Source: Prostheceraeus crozeri
Lineage: Eukaryota > Platyhelminthes > Polycladida > Euryleptidae
Reading direction: 5' to 3'
DNA: 64,000 bases
Assembly: GCA_907163375.1 (NCBI GenBank)
Contig: CAJQUW010015437.1
Span: 868,001 to 932,000, forward strand
Part shown: positions 49,150 to 56,698 of the stretch, in pieces
How the letters are laid out: each line of letters opens with the position of its first letter
How positions within the stretch are numbered: the first letter of the stretch is position 1
The notes under the pieces: model-generated
The model's database searches: none
What the model saw: the letters and a program-made list of their open reading frames with translations, nothing else
What the model was told of the DNA's origin: nothing
Position numbers and translations under genes: made by a program

Positions 49150-49415
49150 TTTCAAAATCTCAAATTTGTGATTATGACATTTTTCATTGCTTAAATCATG
49201 ACCGTTCCAGGACACCGAAAATCATAAAAGTTAAGAATCTCAAATTTGTGATTATGACATTTTTCATTGCTTAAATCATGACCGTTCTAGGACACCGAAA
49301 ATTATAAAAGTTAAGAATCTCAAATTTGTGATTATGTCATTTTTCACCCCCCGCCAAAATCATGACCGTTCTAGGACACCGAAAACCCGGACACCGAAAA
49401 AATCATAAAAGTTGA
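49150..49415. repeat. 80-bp tandem repeat, about three units
   Basis: Units starting at about 49,156, 49,236 and 49,316 each contain CAAATTTGTGATTATG, TCATGACCGTTC and AGGACACCGAAAA. A partial fourth copy follows to about 49,430, and AGGACACC also occurs at about 48,843. This is terminal-region DNA of the Polinton-type element. It has no spacers of independent sequence and so is not CRISPR-like. Confidence 0.85.
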
Positions 49416-49492
49416 GAATTTCAAATTCATGAATTTTATCCATCTTTCAGGTTTTTAAAATATATCATGTGACTAAAAATATTTCTTTAAAA

Positions 49493-50158
49493 ATGGAAGG
49501 AACAAAAATGGAAGGAACTTCAGAAATGGATGAAACCTCAAGAATATATCCTTCGTTATCTCAATTAAAAATAAGTGAATTAAATATTGAAAAACACAAA
49601 GATAGAGTACGTTATATGAAAGATAAGGAATCCCAATTATTATTAAGATTAGAACATTATAATAAATTAAGAAAGAGATGGAGTAAAGTTAAGAATGTAA
49701 CACAAGGAATTGGCATATTCTTAACAATAAGTTTAGGTGCTTTAACAATTGTTATATCTTCAGGTGTTTTAGTAATTCCAGTAGTTGCTACAGCTTTAAC
49801 AGGTACGGGTGTTTTTGCAACTTCACTTGCTACAATGTTAGAAAAATCTTTAATAACTAAGAAACGAAAATCATTAAAAACTAAGCATTTACATATTAAA
49901 GAAGTATATGATAAACTACATTACTACTTTCAAAGAGTATGTGATGATAATGTTATTACGTTAGATGAGATTGAAAAATTTGATCAAATAGCTAATGAAG
50001 TAAATCAAATATCATTTCAATCACAGACAGAAAAAGTTGATGATAAAAATAAAAAGGATGGTAAAATTTCTAGTGATGGTAAAACTTTTAGTGATGATAA
50101 AATTTTTTTAGAAGAGCTAAAAACTTTATTAGACAAAACTTTATTAAACAAAACTTAA
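49493..50158 (+). CDS. Polinton-type membrane protein with glycine-rich hydrophobic hairpin
   Basis: 221 aa from the first ATG in the frame (49,493; the frame is open a little further up but begins with GTG). After an acidic start (MEGTKMEGTSEMDETS) comes a Lys/Arg-rich helix, then a hydrophobic stretch at roughly residues 72-115 (GIGIFLTISLGALTIVISSG and onward) fit for two membrane spans. A conserved-looking helical region KSLKTKHLHIKEVYDKLHYY and an acidic tail follow. Proteins with this plan (basic helix, Gly/Ala-rich membrane hairpin, K..KH..I..L helix, ISDEEF-like tail) recur next to capsid genes in invertebrate Polintons; the role is unknown, perhaps membrane interaction. It converges with the ATPase gene to its right. 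Confidence 0.75.
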   Translation: MEGTKMEGTSEMDETSRIYPSLSQLKISELNIEKHKDRVRYMKDKESQLLLRLEHYNKLRKRWSKVKNVTQGIGIFLTISLGALTIVISSGVLVIPVVATALTGTGVFATSLATMLEKSLITKKRKSLKTKHLHIKEVYDKLHYYFQRVCDDNVITLDEIEKFDQIANEVNQISFQSQTEKVDDKNKKDGKISSDGKTFSDDKIFLEELKTLLDKTLLNKT

Positions 50159-50240
50159 TACGAGAAAATTTTAAACGAGAAAATTTTAAACGAGAAAACT
50201 TAAAACGAGAAAACTTTAAACGAAAAGATGTTAAACAACA
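50159..50240. repeat. Short tandem repeat after the membrane-protein gene
   Basis: About five units of a 15-16 bp word (AAACGAGAAAATTTT and variants) start just after the stop codon. They lie in the convergent gap between two genes, where a terminator would be expected. Confidence 0.75.
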
Positions 50241-50388
50241 AAGCAATAAAAAAATAATTTGTTCAGTAAAATGTTTTTGCTGTATACCAATGTTACCACA
50301 AAATTCAAATATTATATTTTAAAAAAATAGACAAAATTAAAGCTGATAATAAAAAAAAATATTAAAACATTATATTTGTATATTTTTA

Positions 50389-51156
50389 TTACTCGGTAAA
50401 CAATTGTTCGATAACTCTTTCATGAATTTTTTTATCAATATTAATTGTGATAAATCCATAATCTTTTGACCAAGCATTATTACACGATTGTTTAAATTCA
50501 TCTTTATCTCTTATACATAAATCTCTTAACAAATCACTTAAGTTTCTTGCATTTATTTCAAATAGTATAAATATATTTGCATTCTTTCTAATAACACTTC
50601 CATCTAATGAATACATACTTTGTGTCAAATAAAATACACTACAGTTATTATGTCTACCTCTTGTGAAATAATTTCTTTGAACTGACTGATTTCTATCATT
50701 AACACAATCATCAAAAATTACACAATGTTTCATTGTTTTATCTAGTTTACTAGGATCTTGCATATTACCACTATCATCTATTAATTGTATCTTTATATGG
50801 TTATTTTTATTAGATTCTACTAACTGATTATTTTTTGCTGCTTCTTCACACCACAAATTTATTTCTTCTTCATCTTCAGATTTTTCATATTCTTTGAATA
50901 ATGAAGCAATTGCTGTTTTTTTAAGATTATTTTCAAATCCATATTTTAAAAATTGATAGACGGGTTGTTCTGCCGTTGTTGTATAAATTATAAGATTGTT
51001 ATAATCCAAAAAATTTGGAGTCGTTAAAATTTTAAACAATAGATACGTTTTTCCACAACCTGATCTTCCACAAATAACTGACAAAACTTTATTAGATAAA
51101 TTTGGATGATGATTAAATTTAAGTTTTTTTTTTTTTAATGGAGGTAGTTCACTCAT
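50389..51156 (-). CDS. Packaging-type ATPase (A32/FtsK-HerA-like), first of two
   Basis: 255 aa. Walker A GRSGCGKT at residues 30-37, Walker B HCVIFDD at 144-150, then FTRGRHNNCSVFYLTQSMY, the sensor region shared by genome-packaging ATPases of double-jelly-roll viruses. It would drive DNA into capsids. A Lys-rich start (PPLKKKKLKFNHHP) precedes the P-loop, as in poxvirus A32-like enzymes. The gene sits next to the penton-like gene in the same orientation with a short repeat-filled gap. A second P-loop ATPase of similar plan lies at 57,982-58,932. This one has the fuller packaging signature and is the better candidate for the motor. Confidence 0.8.
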   Translation of the reverse strand: MSELPPLKKKKLKFNHHPNLSNKVLSVICGRSGCGKTYLLFKILTTPNFLDYNNLIIYTTTAEQPVYQFLKYGFENNLKKTAIASLFKEYEKSEDEEEINLWCEEAAKNNQLVESNKNNHIKIQLIDDSGNMQDPSKLDKTMKHCVIFDDCVNDRNQSVQRNYFTRGRHNNCSVFYLTQSMYSLDGSVIRKNANIFILFEINARNLSDLLRDLCIRDKDEFKQSCNNAWSKDYGFITINIDKKIHERVIEQLFTE

Positions 51157-51237
51157 TTTTTAATAAAAAAGTTTTATTTTTATTTTATTTTTGTTTTTAA
51201 AGAAGAAGAAGAAAATTAAACTTCTCTAGCTTCGCGT

Positions 51238-51300
51238 GGGAGTTTATACCTCTCGAACGGGAGTTTATACCTACCGAACGGGAGTTTATACCTCCCGTAC
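51238..51300. repeat. Triple hairpin repeat at the end of the penton-like gene
   Basis: Three 21-bp units starting GGGAGTTTATACCT. The last is a perfect hairpin (CGGGAG, 7-base loop, CTCCCG). The unit nearest the gene overlaps the last codons and stop of the penton-like gene (stop at 51,286-51,288), so the repeat supplies that protein's C-terminus. Confidence 0.85.
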
Positions 51301-52074
51301 CAAAAGATCTATCATAATCTCTTCACCTCCAAAATTTATTTCTTGTCCTTTTTCATCAGTGATTCTAATGCCAATGTTGTTAATAGTTTTTCTTGTAATA
51401 GGAAAATATATTAATGTTTGTGGAAATACATTTAATCTATAACCAATGGGTACAGTAAAAGCTGGAAAACTGAATATTAAATTTGATAATTTACCATTTA
51501 TATATCCTCCTTCAATAATGTCACAATGTACAACAATTGAATTTATTTCAGTTATTTTTGGAATCTTCTCACCTAAATGATAACCTTGACTATAGGTTTG
51601 TTTATTAAATCCTAATAGCTTTGACAATGATCTATCATGATTAAAATCAACTTGATGATTTTCGTCTAAAGTAAGAGAAAATTTATTAACTGCCGGTTCA
51701 ACTGCAAAATGTAATTGTTTCTTATCTTTAAATGGTATACCTAAATGTCTCTTAATTTCATTTGATATTGATTCAACTTCGTAAGAACCAGGAAGAAAAG
51801 TTAGTATTTTCCATGTTTTACCTTTATCAGTAGAATATCTAAATTGATTATTCACACCTTTGATAACGTTTTGAATAGTGTTAAATGTAGAGAAACTAGT
51901 CAATGCAATTTGATAATTTTTATTTTGTTCCAAATGTAGAATGGGTTCTAAATTACAAGTGTGTGATGAAGTAGTTGTTATAATTTTTAACGTCGTACTA
52001 AATTTTGATGAACCCAAAATCTCTATCAAATTTTCTAAATGATTATTAATTTTGTCTAAATCTGCTGAACACAT
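51286..52074 (-). CDS. Penton-like minor capsid protein
   Basis: 262 aa. The sequence follows the minor capsid (penton, single jelly-roll) protein of invertebrate Polintons: YQIALTSFSTFNTIQNV (first strand region), FLPGSYEVESISNEIKRHLG, then SLSKLLGFNKQTYS, VVHCDIIEGGYINGKLSNLI, VPIGYRLNVFPQTLIYFPIT and a final IRITDEKGQEINFGGEEIMI. The GSYEVE, LLGF and GYINGK motifs are the recognisable landmarks. It should form the five-fold vertices of the particle. It is encoded on the minus strand next to an ATPase, 10 kb from the major capsid gene, which is not the usual neighbour arrangement. Confidence 0.8.
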   Translation of the reverse strand: MCSADLDKINNHLENLIEILGSSKFSTTLKIITTTSSHTCNLEPILHLEQNKNYQIALTSFSTFNTIQNVIKGVNNQFRYSTDKGKTWKILTFLPGSYEVESISNEIKRHLGIPFKDKKQLHFAVEPAVNKFSLTLDENHQVDFNHDRSLSKLLGFNKQTYSQGYHLGEKIPKITEINSIVVHCDIIEGGYINGKLSNLIFSFPAFTVPIGYRLNVFPQTLIYFPITRKTINNIGIRITDEKGQEINFGGEEIMIDLLVREV

Positions 52075-52153
52075 TTTTAAACTAAAAAATTAAATAAATA
52101 TTTTTTTATGAAATATTTTTTTATAAAAAATTAGAAACAACATATTTCAGCTA

Positions 52154-52227
52154 CGGGCGAAGCCCTAGAGGACATCAGAGATGTCCGGTTCGGGCGAAGC
52201 CCTGGAGGACATCAGAGATGTCCGGTT
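52154..52227. repeat. Two tandem 37-bp GC-rich palindromic units
   Basis: 52,154-52,190 and 52,191-52,227 differ at one base. Each has CGGGCGAAGCCC (hairpin with GAA loop) followed by GAGGACATCAGAGATGTCC, a second hairpin. The right unit contains the stop codon and last residues (TGHL) of the gene at 52,212-53,042. The same motif occurs inside the genes at 53,356 and 57,454 and between genes at 57,938 and 62,143. Confidence 0.9.
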
Positions 52228-53042
52228 ATACTTTTATAATCCTCTTCATTTAGAATCTTTTTTTCTAACAGTCTTTTCAATATAGCATGAATTTCATTGA
52301 AACTAGAATTATGCCCTTCTTTTATTGCAGATATTAAAATATTTAATCTATTTAGTAATTCTTGTGGATCATCTGGTAAAAATATGGTTGTTTCTGTTTT
52401 CTGTTTTTTTGTTTTCTGTTTTTCAGATAAACCTTTCCCTACTTTAACTCCCGTTGATAATAAATTTTCTAATTGTTTATAACGTCTAAGAGTTTTTACT
52501 GTGCCAACTCTATCTAATATAGTTTTATATTTTATTAGATCTTCTACAGCATAATTTTTTAAATCTGCTCCTCTTAAAAGATCAACAAAATTTCTATCTA
52601 AACTAATAGGTTTTTTATCTGGAGTAAAAATTAATCCTCGTAAAGGTTGTGGAAATATTTCTTTACCACCAAGATAAAATCTTGCAAATAATTTTTTATC
52701 TAAAAGGAAAGTAGAATGTTCGAATAACATAGATTTTGGTAATTTTTTATCTATGTTTACCTCTAATAAACCATAGTCATCTAATAGTGTTTTAAGTACA
52801 GGATCCGCTATATCAACACGTTTTTCATTAAGTTCCTTTTCAATAGTTTTAAATGGTTCGACAGTTTTTTCATAATCAGTTTTTACTTCTTCAGTTATTT
52901 TTAATTTATCAAACATATCAGATTGAATACCAGCTTTTGTCATTCTATGTTGAAGATGATTTTCTTTCATAATATTTCTTTGTTTTATTAATTCGTCTAA
53001 TTGTTTTATTCTTTTAAAATTATCAGCTCTAACTTTATCCAT
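52212..53042 (-). CDS. Conserved Polinton protein of unknown role
   Basis: 276 aa, not recognised by function. It starts MDKVRADNFKRIKQLDELIK, a basic helical region that also begins the 57-aa protein at 61,947-62,120. The centre reads DPVLKTLLDDYGLLEVNIDK and FYLGGKEIFPQPLRGLIFTP. The C-terminal third has LLNRLNILISAIKEGHNSSF and ILKRLLEKKILNEEDYKSIT, a helical pair typical of a protein found beside the polymerase or capsid genes in other invertebrate Polintons. No membrane segment. The final residues and stop lie in a palindromic repeat (52,191-52,227). Confidence 0.6.
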   Translation of the reverse strand: MDKVRADNFKRIKQLDELIKQRNIMKENHLQHRMTKAGIQSDMFDKLKITEEVKTDYEKTVEPFKTIEKELNEKRVDIADPVLKTLLDDYGLLEVNIDKKLPKSMLFEHSTFLLDKKLFARFYLGGKEIFPQPLRGLIFTPDKKPISLDRNFVDLLRGADLKNYAVEDLIKYKTILDRVGTVKTLRRYKQLENLLSTGVKVGKGLSEKQKTKKQKTETTIFLPDDPQELLNRLNILISAIKEGHNSSFNEIHAILKRLLEKKILNEEDYKSITGHL

Positions 53043-53122
53043 TTTTATATGATAATTTTTTATTATTATTTTATATTTTTATATTGTTATATTGTTATAC
53101 TTAGAAAATAGAAATTAGAAAA

Positions 53123-56100
53123 TTAAAAAGGTAAAGTAGTTATTCCATCAGGTAAAATTTTTCTTTTATCATCAAATGGATCTAATGCTAATTTATGTTC
53201 TTCTTTTAAATACATTTTATGTTTTTTTGAATTAAGTCTATAATTACATGCTGTTTTTATTTCATTATTAAATAATGCATTTTTATAATCTTGAAATGTT
53301 ATTTGATTAACCACTGATGCCTTTGAAATTCCTTTTAATGTTTTATGTGTTTTAACGGGCGAAGCCCTGGAAGACATCTCCGTTGACCCATGAACCGATG
53401 TCCTAATATTATTAGTTGTATCATAACAGTAACATTTAGATTTTAAAAATATAGCTTCTGTTATGAAATCTTCATTTCCTTCTAATTCATCTTTTACTTT
53501 ACATAAATCAGAAGGATGAATGATATCTTTTATTTTATTAATTTCTTTATCTAGTGAAGAACCATATGGTACTGTTAATTCTAAGAAAATAGAATCGGTA
53601 TCTGTAAAGTGTAATTTATAGTTTTTGCCATAAGCAGGTGCTAAATAATCATATATAAAACTATACATAAATAGTTTAGCTAATTCTAATATAGTGAAAC
53701 CAATGAAATTAAACTTATCATGTTTTACAATGCTTCTTCTTAGATGAACAGCACAAAGTTCATCACTGAATCTAGTAGTTCTTTTATATGTAGGTTTCCT
53801 TGTTAAATTTTGAAATCTATCTCTATCATAAACTATTTCAATATTTTGTCTATTACGTACATTTTCTAAAGTCTTACCATAAAATGCATTATTCATTAAT
53901 TTGAAGAAAACGTTTCCAAAATCATCTTTATTTCTTTTAGCTATTTTACGTTTTTCAGTATTGAACTCTATATAATTTTTTAACCATTTAGATTTTCTAT
54001 ACTCTAGTTTTCGATGTATTTTGGTGAGAATCATTCCATGATCTAAATACCAATCTAACATTCTTCCTTCAACAACATACTTTCCTTTATTACTTTGTGT
54101 TAACATAAGTTTTTTTGTTGGTCTGTATTTTTTCGGAATTATAGATTTTTGATAATCTGAAAAATCTTCTATATTGGGAATTTTGTTTTCTGGACAGAAA
54201 GGATAATATTTTGATGCGTCTTTTATATAATCAGGATATACTAAATCAACTTCATATACATAACCAAAATTATTTTCACCATCATATGTTCTTTGATAAA
54301 CAAGATTATTACACCATGTCATTTCACCTGTTGGTAATTCTTGTATCATGCAAGAAGAATATAAGCTATTAAAATCATAATATAACAAATAGTTTTCTCT
54401 CATGAATTCATCAATTGCATTTTCACGTTCTACTCCTTCTCGTTTCGTTCGAAAAATTTCTAATATTTTTTCTTTTTCTTCTGGAGATAAAGGTTTCATT
54501 ATTCCATATTCTTGTGGATTTACTTTCTTATTATAACATTTAACATATCTATTACCTAAAACTGATGAAACTCCACCTCTAATTCCAGATTCAAAAAATA
54601 ATAATTTATCATATGTATTTTCTTTATAATGTTTAAGTTTAACGGACTTTGTCCTAGAGCCATCGGCTTGAACACCAGTATGTTTTAATCCTGCTAACCA
54701 TGTTAAACCTGGTGTAGAATAACAATAACATGGATCTATTCCGTAATATTCTAAACACATATCACGAAAGTTTTCAAAAAGATCAGCTAGTATTAATACA
54801 TCTATCTGTAGATATTTCATTGTATAATCATACATTGTTTTACAATTTAAGTCTCTCCAATTCTTTTCAGCTTCTGCATAGTCTTCGTCAGATAATTGTG
54901 ATTGTTTTAATGTTGATTTAAATTTATTTATTGGAGGAAGTTGTTCTTCTTCCATAATTTTATTCACAGAATTAAAATCAGTCTTCGACTGCGAACCACA
55001 GGTTTTATCTCCAGTTATATCAGTCTTCGACTGTGAACCATAGGTCGACTGTGAGCCACAGGCTATATACTCATACGGAAATATTCCTTTTAAAGGTTTT
55101 AAATTATATTTATTTAATATTTTACATTGTTCAGGTTTCAAAGTTTTTCCCATAACATCTAATGAATAAGGAGTAAAAAATCTAAATGCATCTAAAATTC
55201 TAATACAACCTAATTGCATTGAAAAATATTCTTCTTCTTGTTTACATAGTACATTTATTTTTTGTTGTTGTAATTTTTCAGATGAAAATAAATCTTTCAT
55301 TACTAGATGGAAATCATATTTAGAACCATTATAGAAATATAAAGGAACAAAGTTATATTTAAATTTGTTAACATTAAGATTACAAGAATTATGTGCTGCA
55401 CCTCTATATAATCCATTTAGATGATCATGATCTTTTACTTTATCAATATATCTACCTCTGCCAGTTTTATATTTATTTGTAAAACCTTTTCCACAGTAAT
55501 AACAATTTATTTCATCATAAAATTCTTTTCTTTCTTCATCCGTTAATGGTATCATTGGTTTATTTGTTTCAAGCAATTGTGAAAAACGTCCTTGTAATTC
55601 TTCTACTTTCTTTGTAAACATTTCTGAACTGTCTTCACCATAGTATTGTAAATATTCTGATTTAAATAATTCAGGATAATTTGAATGAATGTACATTCCC
55701 CAACATAATGGTTTTTGTTCAAATAAATATTTTTCTTTACTTTGTTCAGTTGAACTTTTTCCAGGTGCACTTCTTTCAGGCGCACTTTTTTCAGGCGCAC
55801 TTTTTCCAGGTGCACTTCTTTCAGGCGCACTTTTTTCAGGCGCACTTTTTTCAGAATTATAATTTTCAGAATCGGGTGAAGCCCTGGAACTTTCCGTTTG
55901 ATTTTGTGTCATATTAACATTATATGCTTCAAAATCACAATAAATAGTAAAGGGTACTTTATTTTTAAAATACCATTTATTATATTCTAAATAATCATCT
56001 TTAGGAAAAGTATTTTGAACTGCTTCGTTTTGTTGACAATTCTCCAAATGTCTATTCATTTCTTCTAAAGTTCTAAAACTTGTCATACATTGAAGACAAG

Positions 56101-56665
56101 GAAAATTTTTATTATCTGAAGTTTTTGTAAATATAGAAACATCTTTACACAATATAAAATGACCCTGATAATATAATATATTCGCTTGTGCTGGTTGTTT
56201 TGACTGTTCTAATTTTACAAATTCATCTTTATATATTTCATGTGTTTCATTAATTTCTTTTGTAAGATTAAATGTATTTTGATAATAATTTTGATTTAAT
56301 ATTTGTAGCTGATAAATATATTCTTTATCATATTGTTCTTTATATTGTTGTAGACATTTTTTTAAAGATTCATTTATTTTTTGTTTGGTTTCATTTTCTT
56401 CATTATTTAATCGGAGCGAAGCTCCTCTGGCTTTAGCCGATTCTTTATTATTTTCTTCATTTAATTTTTGAATTGTTTCTATCTTATTTTGATATTTATG
56501 GTGATATTCTTGTAGTAACATTTTTGTTTGTTGTTGATAATCTATTTTACATTTTTGTAAACTTTCATTTAAATTTTCTAATTTTTGTTGGTATTCTGAA
56601 GATAAAGATGAATATTTGTAATTATAATCATCAGTACGTCCTTTATAATTATTATGATTAATCAT
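53123..56665 (-). CDS. DNA polymerase B, protein-primed type, Polinton
   Basis: 1,180 aa from ATG 56,665. Residues 20-155 are coiled coil. A C2H2-like zinc motif (CLQC...H...C) is at 190-210. The 3'-5' exonuclease starts at IYCDFEAYN (Asp244, Glu246). A Cys/His insert NCYYCGKGF...KDHDHLNGLYRGAAH at 387-425 and FYNGSKYDFH at 444-453 are typical of Maverick polymerases. LQIDVLILADLF at 619-630 ends the exonuclease. Polymerase motif A is YYDFNSLYSSCM (762-773), motif B KLMNNAFYGKT (922-932), motif C HFTDTDSIFLEL (1019-1030). It replicates the element from linear ends using a protein primer. Five extra peptides interrupt non-conserved places: 76-86, 256-264, 537-565, 668-675 and 1,088-1,104, each encoded by a GC-rich palindrome, plus a SAPEK/SAPER/SAPGK repeat at 274-304. 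Confidence 0.92.
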   Translation of the reverse strand: MINHNNYKGRTDDYNYKYSSLSSEYQQKLENLNESLQKCKIDYQQQTKMLLQEYHHKYQNKIETIQKLNEENNKESAKARGASLRLNNEENETKQKINESLKKCLQQYKEQYDKEYIYQLQILNQNYYQNTFNLTKEINETHEIYKDEFVKLEQSKQPAQANILYYQGHFILCKDVSIFTKTSDNKNFPCLQCMTSFRTLEEMNRHLENCQQNEAVQNTFPKDDYLEYNKWYFKNKVPFTIYCDFEAYNVNMTQNQTESSRASPDSENYNSEKSAPEKSAPERSAPGKSAPEKSAPERSAPGKSSTEQSKEKYLFEQKPLCWGMYIHSNYPELFKSEYLQYYGEDSSEMFTKKVEELQGRFSQLLETNKPMIPLTDEERKEFYDEINCYYCGKGFTNKYKTGRGRYIDKVKDHDHLNGLYRGAAHNSCNLNVNKFKYNFVPLYFYNGSKYDFHLVMKDLFSSEKLQQQKINVLCKQEEEYFSMQLGCIRILDAFRFFTPYSLDVMGKTLKPEQCKILNKYNLKPLKGIFPYEYIACGSQSTYGSQSKTDITGDKTCGSQSKTDFNSVNKIMEEEQLPPINKFKSTLKQSQLSDEDYAEAEKNWRDLNCKTMYDYTMKYLQIDVLILADLFENFRDMCLEYYGIDPCYCYSTPGLTWLAGLKHTGVQADGSRTKSVKLKHYKENTYDKLLFFESGIRGGVSSVLGNRYVKCYNKKVNPQEYGIMKPLSPEEKEKILEIFRTKREGVERENAIDEFMRENYLLYYDFNSLYSSCMIQELPTGEMTWCNNLVYQRTYDGENNFGYVYEVDLVYPDYIKDASKYYPFCPENKIPNIEDFSDYQKSIIPKKYRPTKKLMLTQSNKGKYVVEGRMLDWYLDHGMILTKIHRKLEYRKSKWLKNYIEFNTEKRKIAKRNKDDFGNVFFKLMNNAFYGKTLENVRNRQNIEIVYDRDRFQNLTRKPTYKRTTRFSDELCAVHLRRSIVKHDKFNFIGFTILELAKLFMYSFIYDYLAPAYGKNYKLHFTDTDSIFLELTVPYGSSLDKEINKIKDIIHPSDLCKVKDELEGNEDFITEAIFLKSKCYCYDTTNNIRTSVHGSTEMSSRASPVKTHKTLKGISKASVVNQITFQDYKNALFNNEIKTACNYRLNSKKHKMYLKEEHKLALDPFDDKRKILPDGITTLPF
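53356..53401. repeat. Palindromic element inside the polymerase gene (copy 1)
   Basis: GC-rich hairpin motif CGGGCGAAGCCC followed by AAGACATCTCCGTTG and a GGTTCATGGG end. It adds, in frame, a peptide ending GSTEMSSRASPV between KCYCYDT and the conserved KTLKGISK part of the C-terminal domain. It is nearly identical to the intergenic copy at 62,143-62,199. Confidence 0.88.
54643..54669. repeat. Palindromic element inside the polymerase gene (GGAC type)
   Basis: GGAC-AAA-GTCC hairpin (complement shown as GGACTTTGTCC) with flanking GAGCCATCGGC. It encodes DGSRTKSV in frame at residues 668-675, just before the conserved LLFFESGIRGG region. Confidence 0.65.
54979..55063. repeat. Repeated palindromic insert inside the polymerase gene (AGTC type)
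   Basis: CAGTCTTCGACTG hairpins at 54,979 and 55,021 and a shorter variant after them, each followed by GAACCA(C/T)AGG. They encode the repeated peptide CGSQSKTD in frame (residues 536-565), between the exonuclease core and the conserved YDYTMKYLQIDV block. Confidence 0.8.
55757..55852. repeat. 15-bp tandem repeat in the polymerase gene
   Basis: About six units encoding SAPEK, SAPER or SAPGK (residues 274-304). The units alternate in a higher-order order E, R, G, E, R, G, so a 45-bp block was itself duplicated. It lies next to the SSRASP palindrome (55,873). Confidence 0.9.
55873..55900. repeat. Palindromic element inside the polymerase gene (copy 2, short)
   Basis: CGGGTGAAGCCCTGGAACTT, a slightly decayed GGGCGAAGCCC hairpin. 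It encodes ESSRASP in frame (residues 258-264), soon after the exonuclease DxE motif. Confidence 0.75.
56412..56440. repeat. Palindromic element inside the polymerase gene (GGAGC type)
   Basis: CGGAGCGAAGCTCCTCTGGC plus TTTAGCCG. It is the same unit as the arms of the terminal-region hairpin at 48,995-49,117. In frame it encodes ESAKARGASLRL (residues 75-86) within the N-terminal coiled coil. Confidence 0.88.
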
Positions 56666-56698
56666 TATTGGTGATAGTGTTTTAACAAGTTCAAATTT

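Noticed and set aside
49150-49415. 80-bp repeats as a CRISPR-like array
   Set aside because: The units are contiguous with no unique spacers, in an animal-integrated element; they are a plain tandem repeat.
55681-55917. HFFQAHFFQ repeat protein on the plus strand
   Set aside because: It is the antisense of the SAPEK repeat in the polymerase gene.
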